From Zonotrichia leucophrys gambelii (lineage: Eukaryota > Chordata > Aves > Passeriformes > Passerellidae): a DNA stretch of 64,000 nt. Made by a program: the position numbers and the translations under genes. The stretch covers positions 132,821,533 to 132,885,532 of the forward strand of contig NC_088171.1 in the NCBI RefSeq assembly GCF_028769735.1. The letters run 5' to 3'. The notes under the pieces are model-generated. The model was given only the letters and a program-made list of their open reading frames with translations, made no database searches and was not told where the DNA came from. Below are positions 14,701 to 26,211 of the stretch, in pieces; position 1 is the first letter of the stretch; every line of letters starts with the position of its first letter.

Positions 14701-15644
14701 TGGAATTTTTCTGGTTGTGATTCTACAGTCAAAAATCCCATGTAATGCCTGTTTAAATATGATTGCTGTTTTTTTCATAATACCATATGCAAAAATCCAT
14801 GAGCATAATCATGACTTGGGTTTAAGTGAATCATATTAGAACAATCATGGAATCAAAATGAAATACTAAAATATTTCACACATATAGAGTTTCTGCCCTA
14901 CCATTAGGAGTATGGATGAAATAAAATTATTGTTGAAAAATCTGAACACTGAAAAATCAGAAGGCGCCCACGGTGGTTGTAGCAACTCCAGTCCCAGAGA
15001 GGCACAAGATTTCTTGGGAAGAATACGTAATGTTGTGTCCAGTGAATTGCCACATTCGAAGCAGTTAAACATCTTCAGTGTGAGATTTCTTGACAAAAGA
15101 AAAAGCTACAAAAAAGGTATTTTGTCTCATGACTCAAAATCAGGACAGGCTATTCTTCTATGGAAGCCGTATCATTTAAAACACCTATTAATCTTGCTAT
15201 AGAAATGGTTGGAGAAAATTGTGGTTTGGTATGCATGCAAGACACAAACCCTGAGTAATAACTTCTCTGCAAGCTCATTTTCCACTGTATATGCATATCA
15301 TCTAGAAAGATGGGAAAGGTCACCTCTGTACGGCTTTCACTTCCAAAGTTGCAGAGGTAAACAAATTCGAGTATTTCTTTTTCTGTGTATCTTTCCTTAC
15401 AAGGGAGTGCTACACTTGGTCATCAAGTGCCATTTCGCAAGAACCAAGGCATGCACTTTCAACATTAATCAGTAAACTGTTGAGAGTCAGAGGCTTGCTT
15501 CTTGCACAGAAATAAAAGAATTATCTGTTGCAGAAGACCCAGCACCATCTCAAGGTATCCGCAGAATTACCTGTTGGGAGTTCATAATTTTCCATGTGTT
15601 TTGGTTTTAGGACTTCTATCTAAGTTCCCACTTGGCTTGTGATG
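11711..15644. other. Intergenic DNA upstream of the promoter, no gene seen
   Basis: This is unique-looking AT-rich sequence. The ORFs on both strands are short (at most 96 codons), lack recognisable domains and look like chance frames. No transposon could be named in this stretch. Confidence 0.6.
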
Positions 15645-15712
15645 ATGGGGTGCTGGAACTAGATGATTTTTATGGTCCCTTCCAATCCAAACCATCCTGT
15701 GATTGTACAATG
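15645..15712 (+). mobile_element. CR1 3'-tail fragment
   Basis: The segment matches the CR1 3' end: 'gtgctggaactagatgattt' (15,651-15,670), then 'ggtcccttccaatccaaacc' (15,674-15,693) and a degraded 'cctgtgattg' tail. Only the last 70 bases or so of the element are present, in + orientation. It ends about 25 bp before GC content rises into the CpG island, so it marks the upstream edge of the promoter region. Confidence 0.8.
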
Positions 15713-15898
15713 TGAAAGTGGCTAATTGCTTTTCGCTCTACAAGTCTGGAGGAACCCAGCACCGTCCCTGGGAAACCCTGCGGCACACTGAGCGCCACAG
15801 GCAAGCGGGAGCCGCCGCAAGCGCCGCGGGGCCGGGGCACAGCGGGCGGGCCTGGGAGGCGGGGACGCTCGGGCAGGAGGTGGCGGAGCCCCGCTAGC

Positions 15899-15907
15899 AC
15901 AGGAAGT
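15899..15907 (+). promoter_or_regulatory. ETS/GABP-type site
   Basis: The sequence ACAGGAAGT contains the GGAA core and downstream GT of ETS-family sites. It lies in the upstream half of the CpG island, where such sites are common in TATA-less promoters. Binding is inferred only. Confidence 0.45.
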
Positions 15908-16061
15908 CGCCCCGGCGAGGGAGGAGGAAGGAGGCGGAGCTGTGCCGCTCGGCCCGAGGTACCGCGCCGCGTCCCGGGGCAGGCGAGCGGCCGCGGCCGG
16001 CGGGTCCGAAAAGGGCTGCCCTGGCCCCGGCCCCGGCCCCTCCCGCGCCGCGGGGGCGCCG

Positions 16062-16210
16062 CCATTGGCCCGCGGGCCGGGAGCGCGAGCGCCGGCCGCG
16101 CGCGCGGCCGGCCCGCTGACCGCCGCGGGCCCGCCCTGCCATTGGCCGGCGGGAAGCGCGCGGCCCCGCGATTGGCCGGAGCGTGCTGTCAATCCGGGCG
16201 GCCCCGCCCC
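16062..16210. promoter_or_regulatory. NF-Y (CCAAT) cluster plus GC box
   Basis: Three inverted CCAAT boxes occur, each as ATTGGCC, with ATTGG at 16,064-16,068, 16,141-16,145 and 16,171-16,175. The second and third are 30 bp apart, about three helical turns. A GC box, CCCCGCCCC, follows at 16,202-16,210. Repeated NF-Y boxes next to an Sp1-type site are typical just upstream of start sites in CpG-island promoters. This suggests transcription begins shortly after 16,210. Confidence 0.65.
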
Positions 16211-16256
16211 CGGAGCGTCAGCTGGAGGGACTGGGGTGGGAGAGGGTCGGCAGTGT

Positions 16257-16270
16257 GGCCGCCATATTGG
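16257..16270 (+). promoter_or_regulatory. YY1-like initiator-proximal site
   Basis: The sequence GGCCGCCATATTGG resembles the YY1 motif GCCGCCATNTTG, which often lies at or just inside the start of TATA-less genes. It also contains a fourth ATTGG (16,266-16,270) and approximates a CArG box. Its place just downstream of the NF-Y/GC-box cluster fits a + strand start near here. Confidence 0.5.
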
Positions 16271-16525
16271 GCGTGGGCGGGATGGATGGCTGCCGTGCTG
16301 CGCTGTCCTGTGGTGGCCTTTGATGTTGCGTTTCGCCGTGCCGGGTCCCCTCCACTGCCAGGGCTGCTTTTCCGTGCTCGAAGAAGTACGACCCTGACCA
16401 GGCAGCCACACTGAAGGGAAACAGACTCCTCACCGAGGTGTCCTCGGCGGGGCCATGATCGAGGCCTGGCCCGGGCACGCAGCGGGGCCGAGCTGGCCGA
16501 AGCCTGCAGTGCCTCCATGGGAAGA

Positions 16526-19500
16526 TAGCTCACGGTTTTCCATCGTGAGCACGACTGCTCACAGGCTGCCGGTCTTCGTTGCGTGTGTGTGTGAAGCTCT
16601 GTCTTGTCTAAGGTTATAGGGTGTCTGGAGCTGGACAATGCGCTGCTGTGTGTGTGCTGACCGCCCACGTGCAGTGAGACCGGGCCGTGTAGTGCTGCTG
16701 GATGTGTCCAGCTGGCTGTGGGTGTGCAGTAAATCTGATCCAACCCGGAGTGTTGAGCTGGCTATGTTTGCCTTATAGGCGTGATGTGTTCCGGGTACAT
16801 TGGACTTCTTTGTGTTCTCTGCAGAGGGCTCTGGTCATGGCTCAGAAAATCCTGGACAAAAATATGTGAGAATATGTGAGCTGCAAAAGCTTCTAAATGT
16901 GAAGTGTTGGCAGGGGATTCTCTGCCACACTGTTGATGTGGCTCTGAAGCTGCTCCACCTTCCATCAGCCCACACAGTTACAAGGACAGATCATAGTAGT
17001 ATCAGAAACCCCCTCTGAAAGAGCCTATGGTGTAATTGGGCTGTATATGCAGCACACACCTTCACACTCAGTAATTCAATTGCATGTCATAAGTTTTGAG
17101 TTCCTTCCTGTGGGGCCCAGGCTTGTTCCTAAAGAGCTAATCAGAATGGAAGCGTACTTGCTATTAAAGATGTATTTCTGTAGTGGAAAACTGTATAAAA
17201 TGATGTTTAAGAGATAGACTAAATTCTACAAATGCAGGGAAAATGGAACCATTTCTTAAGTACTGCATTTTGGCACGTCACCCTTGGCTGAATCACTTCA
17301 CTCTTTGGTACAAAACTGGCTGGAGACAAGCCATTGCTCAGAAAATAGCTTGTCTGCTTGCCTAAAGAAAAATGTGGCCAGTTTTTTTGTTGACATGATT
17401 GTCTTTCATCATTCATTAATACAATTTATCCTCTAGGACTTATATGTCATTGTGAAAGTTGGAAAGATGTAAGTCTACTTCAGATATAATTTATGAGTAA
17501 GTCATCTAGCTAAACCTGCTTGAGCAGGAATAGATGAGCGCAAGTAGATGGCCTCAGAAGGTCCATCAACAGTCTTGAGAATTCTGTGAATTTATGTAGC
17601 CAAGAAGAGATTACCACAATGTCCTACAACTAATTTACTGTGCTTAATGTAGTATTTTGTATTTGCAAAAACAATACAGAAAATACTTTCTCAATGCAAA
17701 TGTGGGATCTCTTCAGATATCTAGGTTTTGAAAGATTACTTCAAATCACATTACTAAAGCAGAGATGCCTTTCAACAGTGGTAAATTTCCTTATGTATTT
17801 AGCTTTAAGTCTTACACTGAATTTTGTACAAGGACATATATGTGGCTTTTATAAAGTCATATAAACAGGACTATATCTTCTGTTTCAGGTACAAGCAACT
17901 GAGTTCCAGAGTTTATTACTGTATCACGTTGAATGACCAGGATTTTTCCATACATTGTTCCTTAAGAGCATACTTTAGTGAAAGGTAATACACAAGGAGA
18001 TAAATACTTTCTTCATAAAATGGGGAGTAAAGGCAGTGCCTTTACTGCTGATTTTGCTTGGTTAGTTGTGGTCTTTTTTCCATGAATTTGAACTGTGCAG
18101 AGTAAGTTTATGTGCATTGGAAGTTGCTACACTCCCTTCTGCCCGTTCTGGATTTCGTAGCTGTTGCTGTTAGACTCTGCAGCCTCTTCAGATTAGGAAG
18201 CCAGTTTATGTGCCAGTTTGAAAATCTTCTACCTCACTATTGGTCAAAAATACAGAATGAAGTCTAGTCATGTAAGCTAATACATTAACCTCTGGTACCA
18301 CTCAGGGTATTTTTAGGATTTACTTAATTCAAATATTTCAGGCAAATTCCCACAGCCCAGTGTAAAGGACACCTGAAGCTCGGTGTACTTTATGACAGTA
18401 GCTCCAGAGAACATCCAGGTTTAGTAGACCCTACGCAGAAAACAAGACAAGAGTTGTTTTCTTTGGATTCTATTTTTGCAGTGCAGTGTAGATACTGTTC
18501 TTGAATTTTTCTGTGAAATTTGTTTCTCTAGACCATGAATTAGTTTTGGTTAGATAATTTTAAGTACTTTTCAAAATTAATTCATACCATGAAGAATAGT
18601 TACTGTTAATCACAGTTAGAATTTTAGAGTTTCTGTGAGTTTTTATCATGACTAGGAAGTTGTTGGGTTTCTTTCTTTGGGATATTTCCATATTAATATA
18701 AATTTCGCATTAAGCAAGGCAAGCTGTGAATTACAGGAGAGGATAGGAGTTGGGCTAATGCTCCAGAATTGGATTGCTTGTTAAAAATCACTGTGTTAAG
18801 TACTTGTGAAGAAAAAGTGAGTTATTATGTTTACATGTTAGGAGATATGTGAAGAGAATGCAACATAGGTGATTGTAAGATGTAGACAAAGAAGGCAGTC
18901 ATTTCCATTAGCAGTAGGAGTCTCCCCCAGTCCTCTGACTCTCATACAGTACGACTCTTGTAATGCAGTTACTCCTGGGAAACAGGAGTGTGAGAGTCAA
19001 TGTTTTCTGACCCAAGCTCTGCCTTAAATTTTTCTGCTCTTGTGGATTTTTTCATTTGCTTGCAGGTTTACTTTGCTTGAGGAAAATATGTGAAGAGATT
19101 TACAAAATAAATACTAGCTGATCATTTTTCAAAATAAAAAATGAAGTGCTTTTCAGTGAATGGCTATCCTCATTCCAAGTGAAGTCTGCAATGATTAAAT
19201 ATTAAAATGATCCATGGTTTAAATTAATATAAAAAAATTCAGGAGATTATTACAAAGATTAACATTTTTAATGTTTTAATAGTCCCATAGTTGATCAATC
19301 ATAGGCACAGTGAACTGCTTTTTGTTAACTAACCTGATGATCCTAGATATCAGTGCAGTGTTATGTAAAACATAAACCTTGTGGCATGGTTGGTAGAGGA
19401 GATGAAGAAACAGTGTCTGTTATAACTCTTTAATTATCAGGTTTATTCTTGAAGTATTTTTTGACACACAAAGTAAGCAGGTAACAATTTCTTTTCCTTT

Positions 19501-22500
19501 TGAAAAGAAAACAGGAAAGAAAGGTAGTTCTAGAAAAATGTGTTTGCTGTAGAGTAAGCAGCTGTTGTTGCTGTAATGACAAACATAGATGGTCACTGGC
19601 ATGGCTGTGGAAGAACAATGTCTGTTTGCAGTGTGTGTTCTTGCATTTGTGTTTTCAAATAGAACTTGCATTAATGCAGCTTTAATATTGCAGAATTATC
19701 TGCAACAGCCGATGATTCCTGATACATTTTTATTCTTTAGAATTTTGTTTGAAGGTCATGGGAAAATGTCATGGAATCCCAGGTGCTTTTATATCACTAG
19801 CTGTGCACAGACACCCCTGTAATCAGTGAGTTGAGTAAATACTTGAGGCATTCCTGACAGGGACGGTGCTAATTCCTTTGTTTCTCACTTGTTTTGCGTT
19901 TTTTTAGCCACAGGGCAAAAGTCATCATTAGTGATTTTTTTAAGTTTGATTCTGGCTTTCTAAACACACACTGCAGTGATACAGTGGAGCTTTGCACAAT
20001 ACAGTTTATTGTGTCCCGAGATTTTTTGCAGTTTTAAATATAATACATGCATCATCAAAATATTGTTCATTCATACGTTGTGATTGTTCTTGTCATCATC
20101 CTTCACTGAGTGTGATTTACAATCAAAAAAGAGGCAGAATTGGGAAGAAAGGCTGATGAATTAGCCAATGTAAACCCAGAAGGGTTTGTAAAGAAGGATT
20201 GGAGATAAGAAAGGAAGGCTGCAGTAGAAATCCAGGGCTAGACGTTGAGCTGGTAAAATGAATAAATAAGGAAAGGCCTTCTGACAGCAGAAACTTATGG
20301 TGGAGAAGTCACGGGCAGAAAGGACAAATATGAGAGGGGAAAAGAGCAAATGATGGCAGTAAGTTAGTGTTGGGAATGATAGTTGGAAAGTTAAAATCCA
20401 GAGGGCAAGCTGAAGCACACAGTTTTCTACACAAATTTGTTGTCACTTTTTAATGCTGTTATTTCTAGTTTTAGGTAAGACAGCAAATTAAAAATGGGGT
20501 TGCATTGTCTGCAGTTTTTTGCCTCTAGCCAGAAAGCTAAATTAATTCTCATGTATTTCTGTTAAAATAAATAGTGAAACAAAATAATAACCTTTTATGT
20601 CATGAGCTGTTTTTTATATTGGGGAAACAGATTGGCTTGCAAGTGTAGTAGGTTCCGAAGTCTCAGTTGTTTTCTCCCTGGCTGTGGTGTGTGGTGTTAA
20701 TGAGGAAAAGGTTACGTTTACCCATGATAATTCCCTCTCACATTTACATTATCAATCAGCCTGTGTAGCTTTTTGTGCTTTTATCTGTTGTGTTTTCATT
20801 GTAATCTTTACATATGAAGTTCTCAATTCTACAAACTCTTATGCTGAAATTTATTCACAAATGGCTCTGACAGATGTACTCTAGAAGACTTAAATGCTGT
20901 AGTTAAAGATGGTGCCAGCTGGTCGCTTCTCCCCACCCCTGAGATTGCAGTCTGTATGGAGGAGCAATACCTGCACCTCAGTTCACTTCCCTCACCTGAG
21001 CTCACATTCCTTTTAGGGGGCTGTGTGCTGATGTGGAGGCTGGAAATCAGATCCTGAGACCTGGGCACAGAACATATCCCCTTTTGTTGTCCTTCCATAC
21101 AGCCTCCTAAACTGTGGCAGGAGATTAAGCACCTGGGCCAGCAACATCTTAAAGCCTCTCAGATACCCAGGGCTTGCTGAAGAGACTCCTCTGTGGTTTT
21201 GAGTTGAGTATGTTTAAAACTCTTTTTTTTTAAATTACCTATATTTTCAATTTGTCATTGTATCAAGTCAGTGTGGAGGATATTTCCAAGCTTGGCTTTA
21301 CCATATCACCACCTCTGCTTAAACTCTGACTTTTGTCTGCTTTTAGAAGTGATCATGCCTAAAAGCTTATATTAAAAACCATAGATCTCTCATGTAACAT
21401 ATATGCTATAGAAATTGTTTAGTAGGTAGTGTGGTGCTCTCATTGTGTGAGGAGCTGGTTACACTGCCTCCAATTAAGATTGCATCACTTACTTTGCTGC
21501 TAGACCAGTTTTGTATTACTTAGACTCTTGCCAAAAGGAAATTGTTAACCTGAAGCAGTGGATTACTTGCTTTGTTTTTGTGTCTTGGCTGTCAAAGCGA
21601 AAGCACACTATTTATATAGCTAACATTTGGTTAGGTCCTTGATTTATTGTTACGCAACTAAAATTAATTCTAAAATTCAAACTGTACAGTAACAATAAAA
21701 TGGATAAAGAGCTGCTGAGCTGCCAGCACTCTGAAGTAATGGCTGGGAGGCCACTGGCAATGGTTGAGAGCCTGTGGGGACTTGTCCCAGCATTCGCATC
21801 AGGTGTGATGTGCATGTTGTTTTGGTCAGTTGTCTGTGTGTAAACATACAAGCATAGTGGCAAAGGATGAATAGTTCAGTGATTGCTGGATTCATGAAGA
21901 AAGGATGAAGTTTAGAGCACGGCTGAGATCATGTTAACATGAGTCTGTTAGAATGTAGTTCATGTGCATGTGCCAAGGAGCAAGGAATGCTGGATGTGCA
22001 TGCAGAATGGAAAATTCTTATCTTCTAGAGGTGTGGCTGAGGAAAGACTGAGAGGTTTGTGAGGAAGGTCCTGTAGACAAAGGGGATTCAAGTGCAGGGC
22101 AGTGTCAAGAACGTGCTGCCTAAAAGAGGTAGTAGCATAATTTGAATAATAAGACCAGTGTGGGAACGTTGCATCTAGTTTTATTTTGATGGAAAACATG
22201 CCCTGAAAAATTTGAAAGCATGATGAAGGTCCTGAACAGACTTAGTTCTGTTCGTAGAACTGCCCTTGGGAGGTGGGTTTGGGTGCACGCTTGCTGTGGT
22301 GTTTCTGACCACACATCTGCCTTACCTTGGCCAGCTCTGTTAGCTCTCCCTCCCACCTGGTTGCTGCAGAGGCCCTCCTGCATACCTACTGTTTAGTGTC
22401 CCAGGCAAGGCTATGCTGAATCTGTTTGAATTTGTCATTTCTTCCCTTTGCAGAGGACATGAAAAGCATTGTTTCTGTTTTGTTGTATATATATATATAT

Positions 22501-25324
22501 ATATATGCAACATGAAAAGCTTTAAAGAATATGTTTTTTCAACAAATTTGAGTATTAGTTTAATGGTGCTGCTAAGAATTGCAGCAGCTAATAGTTTACT
22601 GGGGTTTTTTTTTGTTCTGAAATCATGAAATGGTAAAAGCAAGGGTGGATGGTGCTTTCCTTGGAATTTTTTACATGCTATTTAATTTATGAATGAATCT
22701 TCCTGTAATTTGGAATGAAAAGGTTAATAAAGCATTGTTAGATTGATGCTTACTTTTTATTATAAAAGATAGGATAATTTGAAAGCCTGGGTTATTTTGG
22801 TGTCTTTATCTGTATACAAAGCTAGAGACCAGAAGGCTAAACAGGAAGAGTGTTCTGGAAAAAATATTATAGAGACAAAACCTATTGAAAAAAAAACTTG
22901 AAACTATTTTCATTTTAAGTACACCAGTGGGGTTAAATAATACTAATAACTTCTGTTAGAGTAACAGATCATAATAATTTAAAACTAAAGTTCCTGGCAC
23001 ACTTGCTAATATCTTTTATGGCTTCATTAAAATACATCTGAAATAATTTACAGAGCAAGGCTTCTGGGTGAATTCTTACAGTTCTGCATGGGAAGAGTGC
23101 CTGTTTATCTTCATGCATGTTTATATAGACCCATGGAAATTATGATGTAAATGTGGATGCTGTACTAAAACATAGCCATATATGCAGAGTAAGGAATTCA
23201 AAGCATTTGTATTCTGTCATTTATTGCACACAAGTAATGTATATTGTATAAGCTTGGTTCAATTCTGTATCCTGACCATAGAAGGGCACTATAGAATATG
23301 TACTGTACCTTGAGGGGACCTTGAAGGGGAGGGAATAATGTGTGTAGGGAAAAGCCCAGGGTGATGACTCTCTTACAAACTTGTCTCTTTCCTGGTTTTG
23401 AGCCTTCACATTTACACACATTGCTGGAAGTAGTGAAGAGCTGGAAGGGTGTTTCCCTTGTACTATACTATTACACATTTTATTTACTTACCTTATTAAA
23501 ATAAATCTATAGGTCAGTATGGAAACAACTGACCCACCTGCAAAGCTGAGTGCATGGGATAAAGTCTTCTGAAAGGTAAAAGAGGAGGCAATTTAGCTTC
23601 ATTTTCAGAGTTGACCCAGCTCTCCTTAAACTTTTATAGCTACTTACAGAGCTGTACTGCTGTTGATACAGTAGTGGCCAGACTGGGCAATTGTAGCAAG
23701 AAGGGAACAGACCTGCAGTGTCTTGTGATGTTGGTGTGTTCTTAACTGAACTCATTTAACTGTATGCTCTAGAAGGTTTTTCATTGTTGTATGTCATTTC
23801 CAGGGCTAGATTTCAGGCAGTGCAATCACCTTCTCCTAATAAAACCTTATGGCAGAAGCACACATCCTGTTTTGACTCTAACCGAGGGCATGTGCAAACC
23901 CCTTGTCCTGTCAGCCAAGGACTCCCTAGTGCTTAGAGAGAAGCACTCAGGAAATTTGAGCAAATGGAGTGGATTGTCATCTGCCATTTTATCTCAGGCT
24001 AGATTCCGTAAGAAATGCTCACAAACTGCTTTTCAAATGATGTCTTTTAGCAGTCTCAAAACTCTCTTGTTTGTAACTAGTTTGACGTATGGGAATCTCT
24101 CATCAGAGGTATCTTTTAGGCCAGAAAAGGCCAACCTTTAATGCATTAGAATTCAGGATCTTAAAAAATGAGCCATCTTCTAAAGCAGCCACCCATAAAA
24201 AAGCGTTAATTTTGTATTTTACTACTAGTTTTATGGTAAATAAAATTTCATTCATGCTGAATGACTCAAAACAAAAGGAATATTTTTTTAATGTTTCTGT
24301 CTCAGTGTCATCTTTTCTTTTGGCATTCTTCTGGACAATGAACCCTGAAGCGAAATCTCTTCCTTATGACACACACCTGCATGCTGTTCCGGAGCAGAGG
24401 GAAGAGATGGGGCTGTAGTCTCCTCCCACCCTGTTCCCATTAGTGGGAAGAGCCATGAAAAGAGCCCAAACAGGCATTTGCACAAATGGTTTCATCCAAG
24501 ATCTTCAGCTGTTCACATGACTTTCTATTTCAACTGATAGTTTTCTGCTGGTTGGTGGGTTTTCATTTTGCTGCCTTTCTTCCCAACTGCACTCCACAAA
24601 TTTCTCTGCCTTAAAATGAGGCAAGGAAACAGTTTACCAGGTTTTCTGATGATTATCAAAGCTTATTTTTTCATTTGGTGCATATAAAGTTTTTAGCCTG
24701 ATTTTGATCCATTCATTTAATTCAGTCTTTGTTCAAGGTTCAGATTGTAGATAGATATCAATGATCTTACACTCCCATTTTTGCCCAAATACAACATAAA
24801 GCTCCCAAAGAGATGGTATCATGTAAGCTATTACTTTATTCTTTATCTTAAAAATCATTGCCTTTAATGGGATCTCTAGGTAGTTTTCAGGAGAGCCAAG
24901 TCTTGAGCAATTTAGATAAAATCTGCAGAGAGTGTGCTTGGGCTATTGTTTTCAAGAACTTGGGAAACTACTGAGCTGATGTTATTTAAGCCATATTAAA
25001 CTTCTCACCCACTTATGGCCTAATCCTTCAACACCAAGTAGGACTTGGTTTTTCGAAAATGCTGCTGTTAACATCTGTGGGTCTGTGTTCACTAAGGCTG
25101 ACTATTAAGCTCATTATTGAGTGGTGTTGGGCTGAACTTTACATTTTTTTCTGTTAATACTTAAGTTGGCTACTGGTTATTTACTGGTTTTTGTCTCAAT
25201 TTAAAAGAAAGAAAGTACAAAAAAGATACATTGTGTTAAGGCTGATGAAATGCCTGCCAGCTTTGTGTTCTGATCTTTCTGGGGAAGATCTGCATCTGGA
25301 TGCAGTTCTATGCCATGTGTTGCA
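16526..25324 (+). other. TRIQK 5' intron region, first part
   Basis: No coding exon is seen here. The sequence is AT-rich, with a TA microsatellite at 22,486-22,506 and a 19-bp near-palindrome of pyrimidine/purine arms around 18,026-18,044. One AG|GT junction after 'cttctgtttcag' (17,888/17,889) resembles a splice acceptor joined to a weak donor. Extra non-coding 5' UTR exons could lie here but cannot be recognised without transcript data. Confidence 0.55.
22486..22506. repeat. (TA)n microsatellite
   Basis: About ten TA units occur without interruption in the TRIQK 5' intron region. Confidence 0.9.
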
Positions 25325-25402
25325 GGAAAACCCTCCTCAGTCAGGGATGTTGGACCAGGTGACCCACTGTGGTCTCTTCTAACCGGAGTCTGTGATTGCT
25401 CT
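25325..25402 (+). mobile_element. CR1 3'-tail fragment
   Basis: The segment 'ttggaccaggtgacccactg' (25,350-25,369), followed by 'tggtctcttctaacc' and 'ctgtgattg', matches the 3' end of a CR1 subfamily with the 'ggaccagatgacct' type tail. Only the terminal 80 bases or so are recognisable and they are diverged. Confidence 0.7.
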
Positions 25403-25733
25403 GTCTTTGATGACCTGTTGAGTAATGGAGGAAAACATAAGTACAAAACCCACCAAATTAAAACTCCTTATACTTCATTTTTCTTTTGCCTGGTGACTAG
25501 ACTAGATGTTGTTTGTTTTTTATTTTTAAAGCTGAATTGCTTTCCTGAATGCTTAATACAGCATGTGAAACAAAAAAAAAAAAAAAAGCCACAAAACTAT
25601 TTTTCTTCATTCAGAGATCAGCCTTTTTAATACTTATTGAGCTGCAGTAGCTTCAGAGAAAGGAAAAAAATGTGCATTTGTTTTGAATGCTGGATGGAGA
25701 GATTACCTGAAGTGGTGAGCTTCAATGGGCTCT

Positions 25734-26206
25734 TCTGAGAGCGAACAGTGCTTTCGGGGCCTGGAGCGTGCTTGCCACCATGGCTGATGGAAGTGGTGAA
25801 GGACAGGTCTTTCTTTAGAGATCTGAAAGCTTCTTATTCCTTCAAAGGGAGTCCAGGGACAAAGACAAACGTGGACTGATGGCACAGGGTTTTATATGGG
25901 GGGAAGGGGGTCGATCTGAGCGTCAAGGACCAGTGGGAACAGGTGAATGGGGTGGGGGACGGGGGGCAGCCAACCAGGGGAACCAGTAGGGAAACAGGGG
26001 TGGGACCCTGCAGCAAACTGGGGCCAGTTCTCACAGATGTGTGAGAATGGGGGTTGAACTGGGGTGGAACAGCTGCACAAACCAATAGAACTTGAGACGT
26101 TACCATGTCCCTGCAGAGGCCTATGGGAGGGAGGCACTTCTGACCCTAATCTTAGAGGGGAGTTTCTCATTGCCTGCTTCAGCCTCTCCAGGGCTGAGGC
26201 GTTACA
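25734..26206 (-). mobile_element. Probable solo LTR of an endogenous retrovirus, antisense in TRIQK intron
   Basis: This GC-richer island in AT-rich intron reads as an LTR on the minus strand. In that orientation it begins TGTAACGCC (at 26,206) and has an inverted CCAAT box (CCAAT on + at 26,082-26,086). A TATAAAA box follows (TTTTATA on + at 25,890-25,896), then an AATAAG poly(A)-like hexamer about 50 bp further (+ 25,833-25,838). Identical GCTCT pentamers flank it at 25,729-25,733 and 26,207-26,211, which would be a 5-bp target-site duplication. No internal gag, pol or env sequence adjoins it, so it is a solo LTR if the call is right. The exact 3' border is uncertain: one reading ends in TCTCA two bases inside. 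The family is not identified. Confidence 0.6.
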
Positions 26207-26211
26207 GCTCT

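Larger units (their letters stand above)
15735..16525 (+). promoter_or_regulatory. TRIQK: CpG-island promoter, inferred for TRIQK
   Basis: GC content and CpG density jump sharply between about 15,740 and 16,520, which is unlike anything else in the window. CpG-rich runs such as 'gccggccgcgcgcgcggccg' lie near 16,092. The island carries an ETS-type site (15,899-15,907), three ATTGG (inverted CCAAT) boxes, a GC box and a YY1-like site, and it lacks an obvious TATA box. This is the usual make-up of a vertebrate housekeeping promoter. The nearest coding exon downstream on the same strand is TRIQK exon 33,810-33,890, and TRIQK is known to have a non-coding first exon, so I assign the island to it. 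The exact start site and first donor cannot be fixed from sequence. An antisense transcript from the same island is possible. Confidence 0.82.

Noticed and set aside
15722..16411. 229-codon minus-strand ORF and several shorter ones across the CpG island
   Set aside because: Long frames are expected by chance in GC-rich DNA because stops are rare. The products are low-complexity Pro/Ala/Arg/Gly with no domain.
17881..17894. GTTTCAG|GTACAA as a further ratchet-like site
   Set aside because: The donor half is weak and the tract is short. Such AG|GT juxtapositions are expected by chance at this density.
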